This document shows, piece by piece, positions 1 through 11,271 of a stretch of DNA of 64,000 bases. The notes beneath the pieces are model-generated. The model was not told where the DNA came from. It searched no databases and saw only the letters and a program-made list of their open reading frames with translations. Position numbers and translations under genes: made by a program. Each line of letters opens with the position of its first letter. Position 1 is the stretch's first letter. The stretch covers positions 34,099 to 98,098 of the forward strand of contig JBAKBP010007623.1 of assembly GCA_037953745.1 (NCBI GenBank). The letters are read 5' to 3'. This DNA comes from Lithodes maja. Lineage: Eukaryota; Arthropoda; Malacostraca; Decapoda; Lithodidae.

Positions 1-255
1 TGTCTGACTGTCTCTCCATGTACTTGTAAATCTGTCTATCTACCTGTCTGTCTGTCTACCTGTTTATGTACCCGCCTGTCTGTCTACCTGTCTATGTACC
101 AGTCTGTCTGTATACCTGTCTATGTACCAGTCTGTCTGTATACCTGTCTGTGTACCAGTCTGTCTGTCTACCTGTCTATGTACCAGTCTGTCTGTATACC
201 TGTCTGTGTACCAGTCTGTCTGTCTACCTGTCTATGTACCTGTCTATATAGCTGT
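1..255. repeat. 28-bp CTGT-rich minisatellite
   Basis: Tandem units of about 28 bp containing ctatgtaccagtctgtctg, with tacctgtctgt variants. The short reading frames through it are Tyr/Val/Cys/Leu-rich in every phase, as expected of a repeat and not of a gene. Confidence 0.85.
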
Positions 256-475
256 CTACCACCCAAACAACCCCTCCACCTGGTTCTCTCATATCGTTGA
301 CATAGTGCACCACGATATGACACCCACAGGCACTCTTGCTGATACTTTTGTTGTCTGTATTTCTGGTGCTGTTTGTAAATGTGTTTTTGTTTTAGTTTTA
401 TTGTCATTTTTGGTTTGTTGCCGTTGTCAATATACCTGTTGTTATTGTTGTTCTTGGTATTTCTAGTCTTGGTAC

Positions 476-493
476 TACTACTACTACTACTAC

Positions 494-533
<40 letters not shown>

Positions 534-541
534 GCTACTAC
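476..541. repeat. (ACT)n/(AAT)n compound microsatellite
   Basis: About seven ACT units run straight into about fifteen AAT units. No LINE body is recognisable on either side that would make this a retrotransposon tail. Confidence 0.9.
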
Positions 542-1480
542 GCCTTTAGAATTAAATAGTTTAAGATTATCTCATTATATCATTTGAATAGGACCATTAT
601 TCATATATTGAATAATACAATTTGTTTGGTGGCCAGAATGATAATAAAAAGGTGTTCATAACCTAGCCTGTATTAACAGAAGGATGTTGGGATTATGTAG
701 GTAACTATACATTTAATTATACTCTATTTCTGTTCAACTAACGATAAATTGAATCTCCTATCAGCTAATTTGTCGACACTTAATGGAAAAAATATGAGAC
801 TACTATCTCTCTACATCATATTAAGACCAAGTGTATATAATTAACACCATATTTCACTACAAAACCTTCAAAAATAACTCTGAAAATGTTTGATGGAAAC
901 TTTGAAATTTACCGTCAGATGAAAATAAACAGAGTATAGTAGTAATATGGACTGTAAAACTAGCAAGAAAAATAATGTGAAATACACCTGGCGTAATGTC
1001 AGAGTGTGTGAGTTTGGAAAGTGTAGAGATCTGATGATGTTTTTGTCTCAAAAGTCTGGTGAAAATGTTGGTGAGAAAGAGAAGCTAATGTGGTGTGTGT
1101 GTGTGACAGACAGCCGCTGCTCTTGGGTAACAGTTTGTGTGGGTTTTTTTCTCTAGTAACATAGCTTGATATTTAGGATTAAGACTTTCTGTAGTTTACT
1201 AAAAATAAGTTTTGAACATATGCATAATTCTCAGCAATAGTCGTACAATACTGTGTAGAAGAAAAGAGCGAGCACTATTATTTGAAATTTGTTTTAGTTG
1301 TAAACATTGATATCAAGGTTTACTTTGTCTTTTAAAAACCAACTGGTGGTAAATGCAACATTAGTTAAAGTCCCCGTAGTTAGCAAGAGCATCATCAATG
1401 GTTGGATGGCCAAAGAGACATTTCCACGAAAGAGTGTTGGGTGCCCGTAGTACAAGGAGATTATAATTATACAGAATAAA
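542..1480. other. No gene seen; holds a diverged dispersed repeat
   Basis: AT-rich DNA without a credible coding region. The part at about 730-945 is a diverged copy of a repeat also found at about 16245-16470 (direct) and 34440-34492 (inverted); shared words include cgacactt, aatgga and tatataatta. The family is not recognised. Confidence 0.5.
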
Positions 1481-1514
1481 CATGGTGAAAACTTTGGTTC
1501 ATAATGGTAGTATT

Positions 1515-1690
1515 ATGTTTGGTGTTGTTGTTGTTGTTAGTGGTGATCTTGGGAATAGTGTATGTGGTAGTGGTGGTGTAAATGGTGGTGGTGATGGTGG
1601 TGCAAATGTTGGTGGTAGTGTTGGTGATGATGGTGGTGGTAATGGTAGTAGTTATGGTAGTGATATAGACAAATGCGATGTTGGTAGTTG
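1515..1690. repeat. GGT/GTT-rich low-complexity tract
   Basis: Imperfect ggtggt and gttgtt trinucleotides. The Gly-rich open frame through it follows from the repeat. SINE-A1 inserted at its right edge. Confidence 0.75.
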
Positions 1691-2073
1691 TGGTGTTATA
1701 AAACTAGAGGAAATAATGTAATATGCAGATGTTGGTGTGGTGATATACTGGTCTATCAGAGTAAGAGCTGAGCGATCTCTGCCATACCCATAGCTTACTC
1801 TGACTGTTTCTTTTACTTATATGTTTTCTAGATCTCAAGTGACGGCGTCTCTCTCGTGGATTGACCTCCTTACTGCCAACCTAGAGGTTGGCAGATTGGG
1901 AGCCAAAGCGTCACATTTTTCCTTTGCCCCTCAACTTTCCCTTCATAATTGCTGAGGGGCACAGTGCCTTGGGTGGGGCATTGGTTTCCCGGGCGTTTCC
2001 GCACCCTCCTCAGCTTCCCGCCTTAGAGTGGCTTCGGTCAACCAGGTTTTTTTAGTGGTAAGCAGGGAGGGTT

Positions 2074-3202
2074 AAATCATGGCTGATTGGTAGGAAGCAG
2101 AGAATTAGTATAAATGGTGTAAAATCGGACTGGGGATTAGCTAAAAGTGGGGTCCCCCAAGGGTCGGTTTTGGGGCCTCTTCTGTTCATTATCTACATAA
2201 ATGATCTTGACTCAGGCATAAAGAGTAGGATCAGTAAATTTGCTGATGATACTAAAATAGGTAGGGTAATAGAGTCAGCTAGCGACAGGGAATGTCTTCA
2301 AAATTATCTCGATCATTTGCGCGAGTGGTCCATAAATTGGCAGATGAGATTCAATGTAGACAAATGTAAGGTATTAAGGATTGGAAATCCTAATTTAGAT
2401 GCGAAATACAAACTAGACAATGTAGAATTGGATAACTCAGAGTGCGAGAAGGATCTGGGGGTGCTCGTTAATAATGATCTGAAACCCAGAAAACAATGTA
2501 TAAGTGTTAGGAACAGGGCAAATAGAATTCTAGGATTCCTATCTAGGAGTGTTAGCAACAGGACTGCTGAAGTGTTCTTAAAGCTATACTTAGCACTAGT
2601 AAGACTCCATTCAGACTATGCTGTTCAATTTTGGTGCCCTTATTACAGAATGGATATCGACCCTTTAGAGGCAGTCCACAGAAGAATGACGAAAAAGATA
2701 CATAATATTTGAAATTTGTCGTATGAGGAGAGGTTGAAAGTCTTAGGCTTGCACTCACTAGAAAGACGAAGATGTAGGGGAGACATGATGGAGGTATTTA
2801 AATGGATAAAAGGTTTAAATAAGGGCGATATAGATGAGGTATTGAAGCTAAAGAACGGCGACATAACCCGCTCAAATGGTTTCAAGTTAGATAAGTTTAG
2901 ATTTAGGAAAGATATAGGAAAGCACTGGTTTGGGAATATAGTTATTAACATGTGGAATGCACTGCCCAGAACAGTGGTTAGCTCAGAAACAGTTGAAAGC
3001 TTTAAGTTGGATTCCCATATAGGTGATGTGGGCTGGGTGTGAATGGGAGCTGCCTCATGTGGGCTGCATGGCCATATGCTGTTTCCCGCGATCTTATGAC
3101 CTAGTGTTCTTGTGTAATTGGGGTTGGGTGTGACTGGGATCTGCCTTGTGTGGGCCGATCGGCTTTTTGTAGACTCCCATTTTCTTTTGTTCTTATGTTC
3201 TT
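2074..3202 (+). mobile_element. 5'-truncated CR1-like LINE inserted in SINE-A1
   Basis: The insertion splits SINE-A1 and is bounded by the short duplication agggtt (2068-2073 and 3203-3208). The 3' end carries about two and a half octamers of the form TTCTTWTG, the kind of 3' repeat known for CR1-type LINEs. Only the C-terminal half of the RT and the downstream region remain. Confidence 0.8.
2083..3042 (+). pseudogene. Reverse transcriptase fragment, CR1/L2 group
   Basis: The frame reads from GVPQGSVLGPLLF (the RT motif before the catalytic loop) through FADDTKI, the YxDD-type catalytic box, then the thumb and C-terminal region with WCPYYRMDID and SYEERLKVLGL. It would copy LINE RNA at a nicked target. 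An in-frame TGA at 2710-2712 interrupts it, and reading resumes in the same frame to a stop at 3042. The endonuclease and the N-terminal half of the RT are absent, so this is a dead fragment. LINE-D at 8143-10090 is a related, longer copy that is open across the same region. Confidence 0.8.
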
Positions 3203-3314
3203 AGGGTTTTGTCGGGGTGCTCGTCTATGGCCTTGGCCTTGCTCGGGACCTTGGGGCTGTTCGGCCAGACAGCCTGGGGAACAGCAACAACAACAACAAC
3301 AACAGATGTTGGTG

Positions 3315-3770
3315 ATAATGATGATGGTGAAGTTACGCATACAAGGAGAGATTGGTGGTGGAGGTGGGGGTGGTGATGATTGTAGTGGTGGTGGGGGTAG
3401 TTGTGGTGATGGTGGTGGTTGTGTAGGAGATATACATTACTCTCCACATTCCCTCTATCAACAATAACTACAGCTTCCACCACACACAGTAAAGCCATAT
3501 ATATACCTTCACAACCACAACTACCAACAATACCACATGCACTACCAACAATACCACATGCACTACCAACACTACCACAACTACCACAATCATCAGCTAC
3601 CACCCCTGACTCGTAAACATCCGGATAATCATGACTTATTGACTGTGTGGCTGCTTTTCTGGAAATTGTGGTAGGTTTTGTAGTTGTTGATTTCCCGTGG
3701 TGATAGTGGTAGGGAGTGGTAGTTTATGGTTGTGATAGTTGTGGTTTTGTTGGTTGTATATTACAGTAGC
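3315..3770. repeat. GGT/CCA-rich low-complexity DNA with a 21-bp tandem repeat
   Basis: GGT-rich to about 3425, then AC-rich with a short repeat of accaacaataccacatgcact near 3520-3580, then GGT-rich again. Frames on both strands are repeat artefacts (Gly-rich on one strand, His-rich on the other). Confidence 0.75.
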
Positions 3771-4286
3771 GTTCAGTAATAGTCAGTCAGTTAATCAGGG
3801 GTAGGGAGGATCAGCAAGAGACACGAACAAGTAAAAAGTAATAGTAGTAGAAAGAATATTGTTGGTAGCTAATATTGTAGTCATTGTGGTAGTTAAAATA
3901 ATGGTATAGCAGGAAGATATTTTAAGACTTTTCCCCTTTGTTTGGCAATTTTAAGATACTGTACGCCACTTAGGTATTGATATGTTCTGGACGAGTGATA
4001 GCGAGCCTGCAATTTAGAGAAAACTGGCCTTTAGCTGGGATAGGCTATTTGTTTACCCAAGAAATGTACATATTTAGCTTGGAGCTAGTTGGTAAATATA
4101 TTGCTAGGAAATGGTAAAAACAACTTGAACGCATTCAGTATCCGGGACGTCCTTTTCATCCTATGCTGGCAACTATTCGACGATTATATTCAGCTTAGGA
4201 AGGACTTCTAGGAATAATAAGGCTTCAACCTATTTCAACCAACCCTTTTAGCTACCACATATCCTTTCTAAGCTGCATAATATCAT
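3771..4286. other. No feature seen
   Basis: I find no coding region, repeat or RNA gene here. Confidence 0.4.
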
Positions 4287-4602
4287 TTAACCCGTCCAGT
4301 ACCAGCGACGGCAGAGCCGTCAGTAGATAGATCACTCCCCAGTCCCAGCGACGGCAGAGAGCCATCAATAATATACGATCCTTGTAACTGCCAGTATCAG
4401 GCAATGCCTTGTACCACACCGTTTGAGCACTGCTCTAGAGTTGGCAACACTTCTCAGCTTATATCCAAGCCTCTACAGGCTGGAACAGGCAGTATTCCTC
4501 ATCTTTTGAGGTGTGAGGTTGTTATCCCTTGCCATTTCGGCCACATTGCTTGGGACTTGGAGGGACTTTTATGGTAGTACCCTATAGTACAGTAGGGGTT
4601 AA
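4287..4602. mobile_element. TTAA-flanked MITE, piggyBac type (family M1, copy 1)
   Basis: A 316-bp unit starting ttaacccgtccagtacc and ending gtacagtaggggttaa. TTAA duplications with CCC...GGG termini are the piggyBac signature. It has no transposase. Copy 2 lies inverted at 6346-6669. Confidence 0.75.
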
Positions 4603-4864
4603 ATAAATCTAGAACAAAATATCACACATGTCGCAGGTACTCAATTATGCCTCCAAAAATAAAATAATCACAATACCACCCAAAACTGTGCACCGAATAG
4701 TGCTAAGCTAGGATAAATATTTAATTGGTAGCATTTACAACATAAATGCCATGGTATTGAGTAGGTTAATTCAGGTTATATACAGATACAAAACTAAAGT
4801 AATAAAGATTGATTATATAAGGCCTACTGTATCCCATGGTTACCTTAATGGCGTAATTAGGTAA
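4603..4864. other. No feature seen
   Basis: AT-rich spacer between MITE M1 and the next GGT microsatellite. Confidence 0.4.
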
Positions 4865-5062
4865 TTATGATAATGATGTTGGTTGTTGTTGGAGGGTAAA
4901 AGTAATGGTGGTAATTGTGGTGGAGTGATGGTGGTAGTTGTGGTGATTTTTTTTTATCACTGACTGACTTATGGTGATGATATGAGACCAATGAACTGTT
5001 AGCATCAGTGATGTGTGGTGATGGTAGTAGTTGTGGTGGTAGTTGTGGTAGTAATTGTGGTA
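4865..5062. repeat. GGT/GTT microsatellite, left flank of LINE-C
   Basis: Imperfect (GGT/AGT)n. Similar sequence (about 10625-10675) flanks the other end of LINE-C, suggesting that LINE-C inserted into one microsatellite block. Confidence 0.7.
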
Positions 5063-5159
5063 GTTTTTAGGGTTTTTTTCTATGTGAGTGAGAGAAACAA
5101 AAGGCAGAGCTGCCTGTAGCGAGTGCCTCCCCCAGAGTTGAAGGAGTGACAGGGCCAAA

Positions 5160-8142
5160 ATCAAGGGACGTTCGAGCCAAAATGCCTGGAATCACGGAGT
5201 TTGAAACAATGTAAGTCATAGGAAGACGGAAAGACTGATTCTGGGAGAGAGTTCCAGAGCTCAGCAGTTGAATAGAAGACAGAATAGCGTTTCACTCTTG
5301 GGTTGGAGAGTTGCACAGAGTAGGGGTGGGATTGTGTTGCAAAACGGGTACTACGTACCCTACGTAGAGGAGGTGGTATCCACTGGGAAAGCTCTGAGGA
5401 ACACTGATTATTGTGGTAGCGATAGAATAGCGAGAGAGATGCAACATTGCGGCAAAGAGAGAGAGAGATTGCAGAGAGTTGATGAGTGGATGGGAGTTAA
5501 TGATATGAAAGGCTTTCCTTTCTACTTTGTCTAGGAGTGCGGTGTGAGAGGAACCTCCTCACACATGTAAACAATAGTCAATACAAGGATGCACTGTGCC
5601 CCTGTACAGAGCCAGAAGCTACACAGGGGTAAAGAACCCCTTGAGGCGGTTGAGCACACTCAGCTTTTGGGGGGCTGCCCTAGCAAGACTGGTAATATGG
5701 TCCTTCTAAGTGAGAGCAGAAGAAAAGGATACACCAAGATTATTGAGTGAAGATCTTGGATTGATTTTTGTATTGTTGAAGAGTAAGGGATAGTCCTCTG
5801 GAAGTTTCGAATGGGTAGTAAGATGAAGAAATTGGGTTTTGGAAGCATTAAACAAGGTTTTCTCTGCCCCAATTGGAAATAGTAGTTAGATCAGAAGATA
5901 AGTGTTGCATGGCTACATTATGTTTGCCTTTTAGGGATTGCTGGCTGGGGTGTTCTGGAATACTAATTGATTAGTGTAAGGTAGAGTCGTCTGCGTATGA
6001 ATGGATGGGACTGGAGGTACAATTGAGAAGATAATTTATAAAAATTAGAAAGAGAATGGGAGGTAGGGCAGAGCCCTGAGGAACACCGGAGTTGATAAGA
6101 TGAGGAAGTGAGCGATGGCCGTCCACAACTGCAGCTATGGAACAGCCGCAAAGGAAATTAGAGACAAAGGCACAGATTAAGGGAGAGAAACCGAAGAGGG
6201 TAATCTAGGAATTAAAGATTTGTGCCAGACTCTATCGAAGGCCTTCAATATGTCTAGCGCAATAGAAAAGGTCTCACCGATTTCCCGATAGGAGGATGAG
6301 CAAGAGTTAGAAAGATATGAAAGAAGATCACCAGTAGAGTGACCCTTAACCCGTACTGTACCGGAGGATAGAGTAATAAAAGTCCCCCCCCCCCAGTCCC
6401 AAGCAATGTGGCCAAAATGGCAAGATAGAACAACCTTCCACCTCAAGAGATGAAGGAATACTGGCTCTCCCAGCCTTCAGAGGGTTGGATATAAGCTGAG
6501 AAGTGTTGCCATATCGAGAGCAGTGCTCAAACGGTTGTGGTACCAGGCACAGCCTGATACAGGCAGTTACAAGGAAAGTACATTATTGACGGCTCCCAGC
6601 CGTAGCTGGGACTGGGGAGTGACTGATCTACTGACGATTCCCAGCCGTCACTGGTATTGGACGGGTTAAGGAAGTCATATTGGCGATCTGAGAGCAGATT
6701 TTGAGAAGAGAAATGCTTAAGAAATTTGGATGCATGAATAGTTTTAAAAACTTTAGTGCTACAAAAGATGAGAGAAATTGGACGATAGTTGGAGGGTTGA
6801 GAGTGGTCTCCCATCTTTGGGACAGATTGAATGAGAGCAATCTTCCAGCAAGAAGGGAAGACGTTAGAGGAGAGACAGAGACGAAAGAGGTTGCCTAGGC
6901 AAGGAGTCAGCACAGAAGCACAGCTTTTGACTACTACACGAGGAATACCGTCAGGACCACCGCACGCCTTCTTTGTAGAGAGGGTAGAAAGTACATCTTT
7001 GGAAGAGATTAGGATATTAGGCATAAGTAGGAGAGAGGGGCCCCTGGTGGAGAGGGAGGAATAGCACAGGAGTCATCCAAAGTTGAGTTTCTAGCAAAAG
7101 TTTGAGCACAAATTCAGCTTTGTCAGAGGAAGAAGTGATGGTTGTGCCATCAGAGTGGAAAGACGAGGAAGAAAAATTGTTGGAGAGGTTTTTGGCTAGA
7201 TGCTAGAAAGCTTGGGAAGAGCTAGAGTTGGATAGTTCAGTGCATTTATTTTTGATGAAAGAGTGTTTGGCAAATCAAAGAACAGATTTGGCTTGATTCC
7301 GGGCAGAAACATAGGAAGAATGAGATTCTTGAATTTTAAGACATCGGTACCGTTTGAATGCTTCCTCCTTGTTGCGAAGAGCAGTAGAACAAGCACGAGT
7401 AAGCCAAGATTTTTTTTGCATTAGACTGAGAAAAAGAAAATGGAATGTATGCTTCCATGCCCGAGAGGATTACCTCGGTAATGCGTTTAGCACTCTCCGA
7501 GGGTCCCCGGCCACGGAAGCAAAAGTAATTTCATGGGAAATCAAAGAAGTACTGCCGAAGAGCCTCCCAGTCGGCAGCACCAAAGTGCCACAAGCGCCAC
7601 CAGTTGGGAGGATCAGGTGGCCGTACCAGAGAGATAGGTTAGATAACAGATATTAGTTTATGGTTGGAGGAGCTCAAAGGAGAGAAAATATTTATAGTAT
7701 AATTAGAAGGGTTAGAGGTTAGAAATAAGTCAAGAATGTTGGGCCGATCTCCTAATCGATCCGGGAAACGGGTGGGTTGCTGGACTACCTGCTTTAGGTC
7801 ATTTAGGATAGAAAAGATATAGGCTTGTTCACCAGGTTGGTCAGTGGAAATAGAAGAGAGCCATTAATGGTGGTGAACGTTGAAATCTCCTAGGATGGAG
7901 ATATCTTCGAAAGGAGAGATGGATAGAATGTGTTCCACTTTAGAAGTTTGATAGTCAAAGAATTTTGGATAGTCAGTAGAATTAGGGGATAGATAGACAG
8001 CGCAGAAATATTTGGTTTAAGAGTGACAAGAAAGCTTTAGCCATAGAGTTGAGAATTCAGAAGAGTCTAAGTTGGGAACACGAGAGAATGCGAGATTGTT
8101 GTGCACATATATACAACATCCACCTTTGGCTTGAAACTGAGG
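5160..8142 (-). pseudogene. LINE-C endonuclease and reverse transcriptase remnants
   Basis: The visible pieces on the minus strand run as follows. A GCCIYV-containing endonuclease segment lies near 8080-8140. The RT start has KACGGPDGIP and SNYRPISL (6527-7024). The RT continues after the MITE with GHSTGDLLSYL and ALDILKAFDRVWHKSL (6177-6446). The catalytic YADDSTL is at about 5980-6000, followed by thumb fragments and a C-terminus ending GSNVP near 5160. The arrangement fits an APE-type Jockey-clade ORF2 that nicks target DNA and reverse-transcribes its RNA. Frameshifts separate nearly every segment, so it cannot be functional. Clade assignment rests on motif style only. Confidence 0.65.
6346..6669. 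mobile_element. TTAA-flanked MITE, piggyBac type (family M1, copy 2, inverted)
   Basis: A 324-bp unit with TTAA at 6346-6349 and 6666-6669 and inner termini cccgtactgtacc and tattggacggg. Its body is the reverse complement of 4287-4602, sharing for example the cagtcccaagcaatgtgg region. It interrupts the LINE-C RT between SDRQYDF and GHSTGD, so it is younger than LINE-C. Confidence 0.8.
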
Positions 8143-10090
8143 AGTACAAAGGAGTACAAAGGAAATCAAGCAACAACAGATCTAGTGACCCTTCTAGGCT
8201 GCTTGTCCTCCAAAACACTGAGGATCAAGTGTCCAAACAGTGGTTTAGAGTGGGTAAGGGAACATTGGAAAGGGAACTACTGCCCTGCCACTAACGTGGC
8301 AGGACTAGGAAGTTAGTAGGGGACATATGGGTTAGTAACTGAGGGGAGGATAAAGTTATTCATTTACAAACGCAGTCAGTCGCGGGTTTGATGCGAGATA
8401 TTTGTCTAGGCGGAATTTAAATGAATCAACGGTGCTGCAGTCTATAACGTTTCGGGGAAGCCCATTCCACAAGTTGACAACTCGATTGAAGAAGAAATTC
8501 TTAGATTCGTGCGAGTTAAAAGATTTACCAATAATTTTGCAACCGTTTCCCCGTGTGTAATTAGATTGGTCGATAGTGAAGTACTTACTACAGTTCATAT
8601 TGTCGATGCCTTTGATGATTTTGAACACTTGAATTAAGTCGCCTCTTAATCTGCGCTGGGTTAAAGGAAATAGATTTAATTCTCTAAGACGCTCTTCGTA
8701 TGGTTTGTTCTTTAGGCTAGGTATCATTTTGGTAACTCTACGTTGAACTCGTTCTAGCTTGTTTATATCTTTTTGGTAATAAGGGCACCAGGATTGAACG
8801 CAGTATTCCAGAAGAGGGCGGACTAAGGAATTGTAAAGGGTTAGGATAACTTCTTTGGATTTATGCTCAAATGACCTGCCTATAAAGCCAATTATTTTGT
8901 TTGCCTTCTTAACAACTTCTGAACATTGTTGACTCGGTTTTAGGTTTCTCGATATTGTTACTCCCAGATCAGTTTCTCTGTTTACATTCTTAAGCTGAGT
9001 GCCATTCATCAAATAGTTTGCTTTCTCATTTAGGTATCCGACATGTAGTACTTTACATTTATCCGCATTGAAACTCATTTGCCAAATTTGGGCCCAACAT
9101 GACAATTTATCTAGATTGTGTTGCATATCGTCAACTTGTTCTTTTGAGAGTACGCTATTTGCAATTTTTGTATCGTCAGCAAATTTTGAGATTGTGCAGG
9201 TGAGACCCTCATCTATGTCGTTGATGTAAATTAGAAAGAGAATTGGTCCTAGTACCGATCCCTGGGGTACCCCGCTACTTACATTGGTCCATTTAGATGC
9301 CTTACCGTTTATGACTACTCTTTGCTTTCTGTTGTTGAGCCAATTTTCTATCCATTTCAACACACCGTCTTGTATTCCATGCGCTTTTAGTTTTAGCAGT
9401 AAACGTTTGTGGGGAACTTTGTCAAAGGCCTTTTGAAAATCAAGGTATATAATATCTACAGCTTTACTCTCATCGTAGAGGTTGAGGATATCGTGGAAGA
9501 AGTCTAAGAGGTTTGTTAAACAGGAACGTTTTTTACGAAAGCCGTGTTGAGTATCTTTAAGTATGTTATTTTCCTCTAAGTGATTTACGAGTCTGTCTCG
9601 TATGACCGTTTCTAGCATTTTACATACAACTGAGGTTAAGCTAATTGGACGATAGTTACTGGGTAGGGATTTGCTGCCTTTTTTGAATATCGGTGTTACG
9701 TTGGCTAGCTTCCACTGATCAGGCATAGTTCCAGACTGCAAGGATTTATTGAATAGTAATGTCAGTGGTTTGGAGAGCTCATTCTTAGCTTCCTTTAGAA
9801 CTCTAGGCGAGATTGTATCAGGTCCTGGCGTTTTATTTACTTTGAGTTTATCTAAACAATTCAATACTTCTCTCTCTGTAACGGTGATATTGCTTAGAAC
9901 ATCTGAATTATCAATCTGAATCGGCGATGGTGTAGGGATATCACTGAGATCTTCGGTTGTAAAAACTGATGCAAAGAAGGTATTGAGGGCATTACTCATT
10001 TGTACTTCGTCTTTGGTGTATTCTCCTTTTTCATCGACTAACGGTCCAACAGTTGAAGTAACTACTTTTTTCTTTCTGATATAACTATAG
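8143..10090 (-). mobile_element. LINE-D, a 5'-truncated CR1-like LINE inside LINE-C
   Basis: It interrupts the LINE-C endonuclease: LINE-C reads SSYYLYPL up to about 10092 and resumes with QAKGGCCIYV below about 8142. The 3' end has two copies of a 10-mer, ctttgtactc on the minus strand. Only a very short possible duplication (gagg) is visible, so the boundaries are approximate to about 10 bp. Confidence 0.75.
8356..10090 (-). CDS. CR1-like reverse transcriptase ORF, endonuclease missing
   Basis: About 578 codons are open without a break. They cover the linker, the RT fingers (SNYRPISLTSVVCKMLE), the palm (YLDFQKAFDKVPH; GVPQGSVLGPILF), the catalytic box KFADDTKIA, the thumb and a C-terminal region (SWCPYYQKDINKLERVQRR), ending at AFVNE. 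In the family this polypeptide carries out target-primed reverse transcription, together with an N-terminal APE endonuclease that this copy lacks through 5' truncation. An upstream start near 10245 only reads into LINE-C and is not native. The open frame implies a fairly recent insertion. Motif style and the tandem-repeat tail suggest CR1/L2; the exact clade is not resolved. Confidence 0.85.
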
Positions 10091-10092
10091 AG

Positions 10093-10330
10093 GATAGAGA
10101 TAGTAGGAGGATACAGAAAGGGGTTTGCTGTCAGTAGTTCCAGACACCTGAGTTTCGGTGAGAAAGAGAAGATCAGGGTTGGCAGAGGAGTGGTGGTGTT
10201 CTGCAGATTGGAAGTTAGAGGAAGGGCCACAAATTGTGCAGACACTAATAGTAAGAGTAGAAGGTAGTGGTCCAGGGCATTTATGGGAGTCGTTTCCAGG
10301 GGTCAAACTGATGGGGACATCCTGTCCCCC
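10093..10330 (-). pseudogene. LINE-C endonuclease N-terminal remnant
   Basis: The minus-strand frame contains PDLLFLTETQVS, the ET-containing block typical of APE-type LINE endonucleases, followed by SVSSYYLYPL, where LINE-D interrupts it. The rest of the domain continues below 8142. Upstream, up to about 10630, the sequence is GC-richer and probably the old 5' region of LINE-C, but no domain is visible there. Confidence 0.6.
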
Positions 10331-10379
10331 CCACCCCCTCCCCCTGGGAACTCCTAGGCCGGTCGTGATCGTGTCATAA

Positions 10380-10403
10380 TTTTTTTTTTTTTTTTTTTTT
10401 TTT
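10380..10403. repeat. Poly-T tract (poly-A on the minus strand)
   Basis: An uninterrupted run of about 24 T inside the presumed LINE-C 5' region. It could be the tail of a small minus-strand retrocopy that I cannot delimit. Confidence 0.6.
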
Positions 10404-10630
10404 AGAAAAGATAGTGTAGTATGAAAGGTGTTTGTAATATAATGGTATTGATGGGAGGATAAGGTGTTTTGGAGGGCATGCTGGAGCTGCCCTCAAGTTT
10501 GATGAGGCACGGAGAGGATCAGCTAGAGAGGCCAGGTGCTGAAAGAGGAGTTCCAGCTCTCCTTATCAGTCACCTAGAACTCCCCGGGAGTACCGCCCTG
10601 TCCGGCTGGTGCCTACAGCCTTCTAGTAGT

Positions 10631-11026
10631 AATGGTGGAGTGATGGTGGTTGTTGTGGTGGTAATTTCCCTGGTGGTTTTCTAAGAGTGGTAGCGAACAT
10701 ATTCAAATTAATCTGCTTCTCTTTTGATTTCTCCTCAAAAATCATCACCTAACTGTTGAACCCTAATGTACTAAACAGCTTAGGCCGAATTCAGAACAGT
10801 GGTTTAAACCTCTGCTTTCGGGACAGGTTTAAACCTGGGATTGAGATTACTCAATCCTGGATCGAACACAAAGGTTTATCCGTATTCAAAACACGGGATT
10901 GAGATCGAGATAGAGTAATCCACGGCTTAAAACTCGAAGGTCGAAGGTTTGCAACAGCCAATTACAGTGCCGTACGGAATGCAGTTAGCCAAAAAGCACA
11001 TTAATGAGCCATTTTATCTGGTGGCC
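10631..11026. other. GGT microsatellite remnant and palindromic ggtttaaacc motifs; no gene
   Basis: GGT-rich to about 10690, then spacer. From about 10800 to 10930 there are two ggtttaaacc-type palindromes and complementary pairs such as gattgagatt and actcaatc, so the DNA could fold back. No family is recognised. Confidence 0.45.
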
Positions 11027-11265
11027 ACGGGATTGGGCCCATACAGGATTAGGCCCACGGAATTGGGCCCATACGGGATTGGGCCCATACGGAATTGGGC
11101 CCATACGGGATTGGCCCCATACGGAATTGGGCCCGTACGGGATTGGGCCCATACGGATTTGGGCCCAGACGGGACTGGGCCCAGACGGGACTGGGCCCAG
11201 ACGGGACTGGGCCCAGACGGGATCGGGCCCATACGGAATCGGGCCCAGACGGGATTGTGCCCAGA
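11027..11265. repeat. 16-bp minisatellite (gggcccatacgggatt)n
   Basis: About fourteen to fifteen units. Because 16 is not a multiple of 3, all frames stay open with a 16-residue protein period, which explains the overlapping Gly/Pro-rich reading frames. Units change from cccatac to cccagac variants from left to right. Confidence 0.9.
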
Positions 11266-11271
11266 TTGTGT

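Larger units (their letters stand above)
1738..3302 (+). mobile_element. SINE-A1, a LINE-A-dependent chimeric SINE, split by a CR1-like LINE
   Basis: The SINE parts are 1738-2073 and 3209-3302. It is flanked by the 12-bp duplication cagatgttggtg (1726-1737 and 3303-3314), which supports retrotransposition. The head holds a 9-bp stem, cagagtaag at 1757-1765 pairing with cttactctg at 1794-1802. The middle (about 1840-2020) resembles the 5' coding region of LINE-A (34808-35030). The 3' tail ends in ggctgttcggccagac followed by (CAA)n, as the LINE-A tail does at about 51345-51380. It has no coding capacity. A second copy lies at 49427-49837. The source of the head is not recognised; no clear tRNA A and B boxes were found. 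Confidence 0.8.
5063..10630 (-). mobile_element. LINE-C, an old Jockey-like LINE with two nested insertions
   Basis: Minus-strand fragments occur in the right order from 10.3 kb down to 5.1 kb: endonuclease start, rest of the endonuclease, RT fingers and palm, a YADDSTL box, thumb, and a C-terminal region ending near 5160. It is split by LINE-D (8143-10090, inside the endonuclease) and by MITE M1 copy 2 (6346-6669, inside the RT). Many frameshifts and stops show age. The 5' limit is placed where the GGT microsatellite resumes; it is uncertain. Confidence 0.7.
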
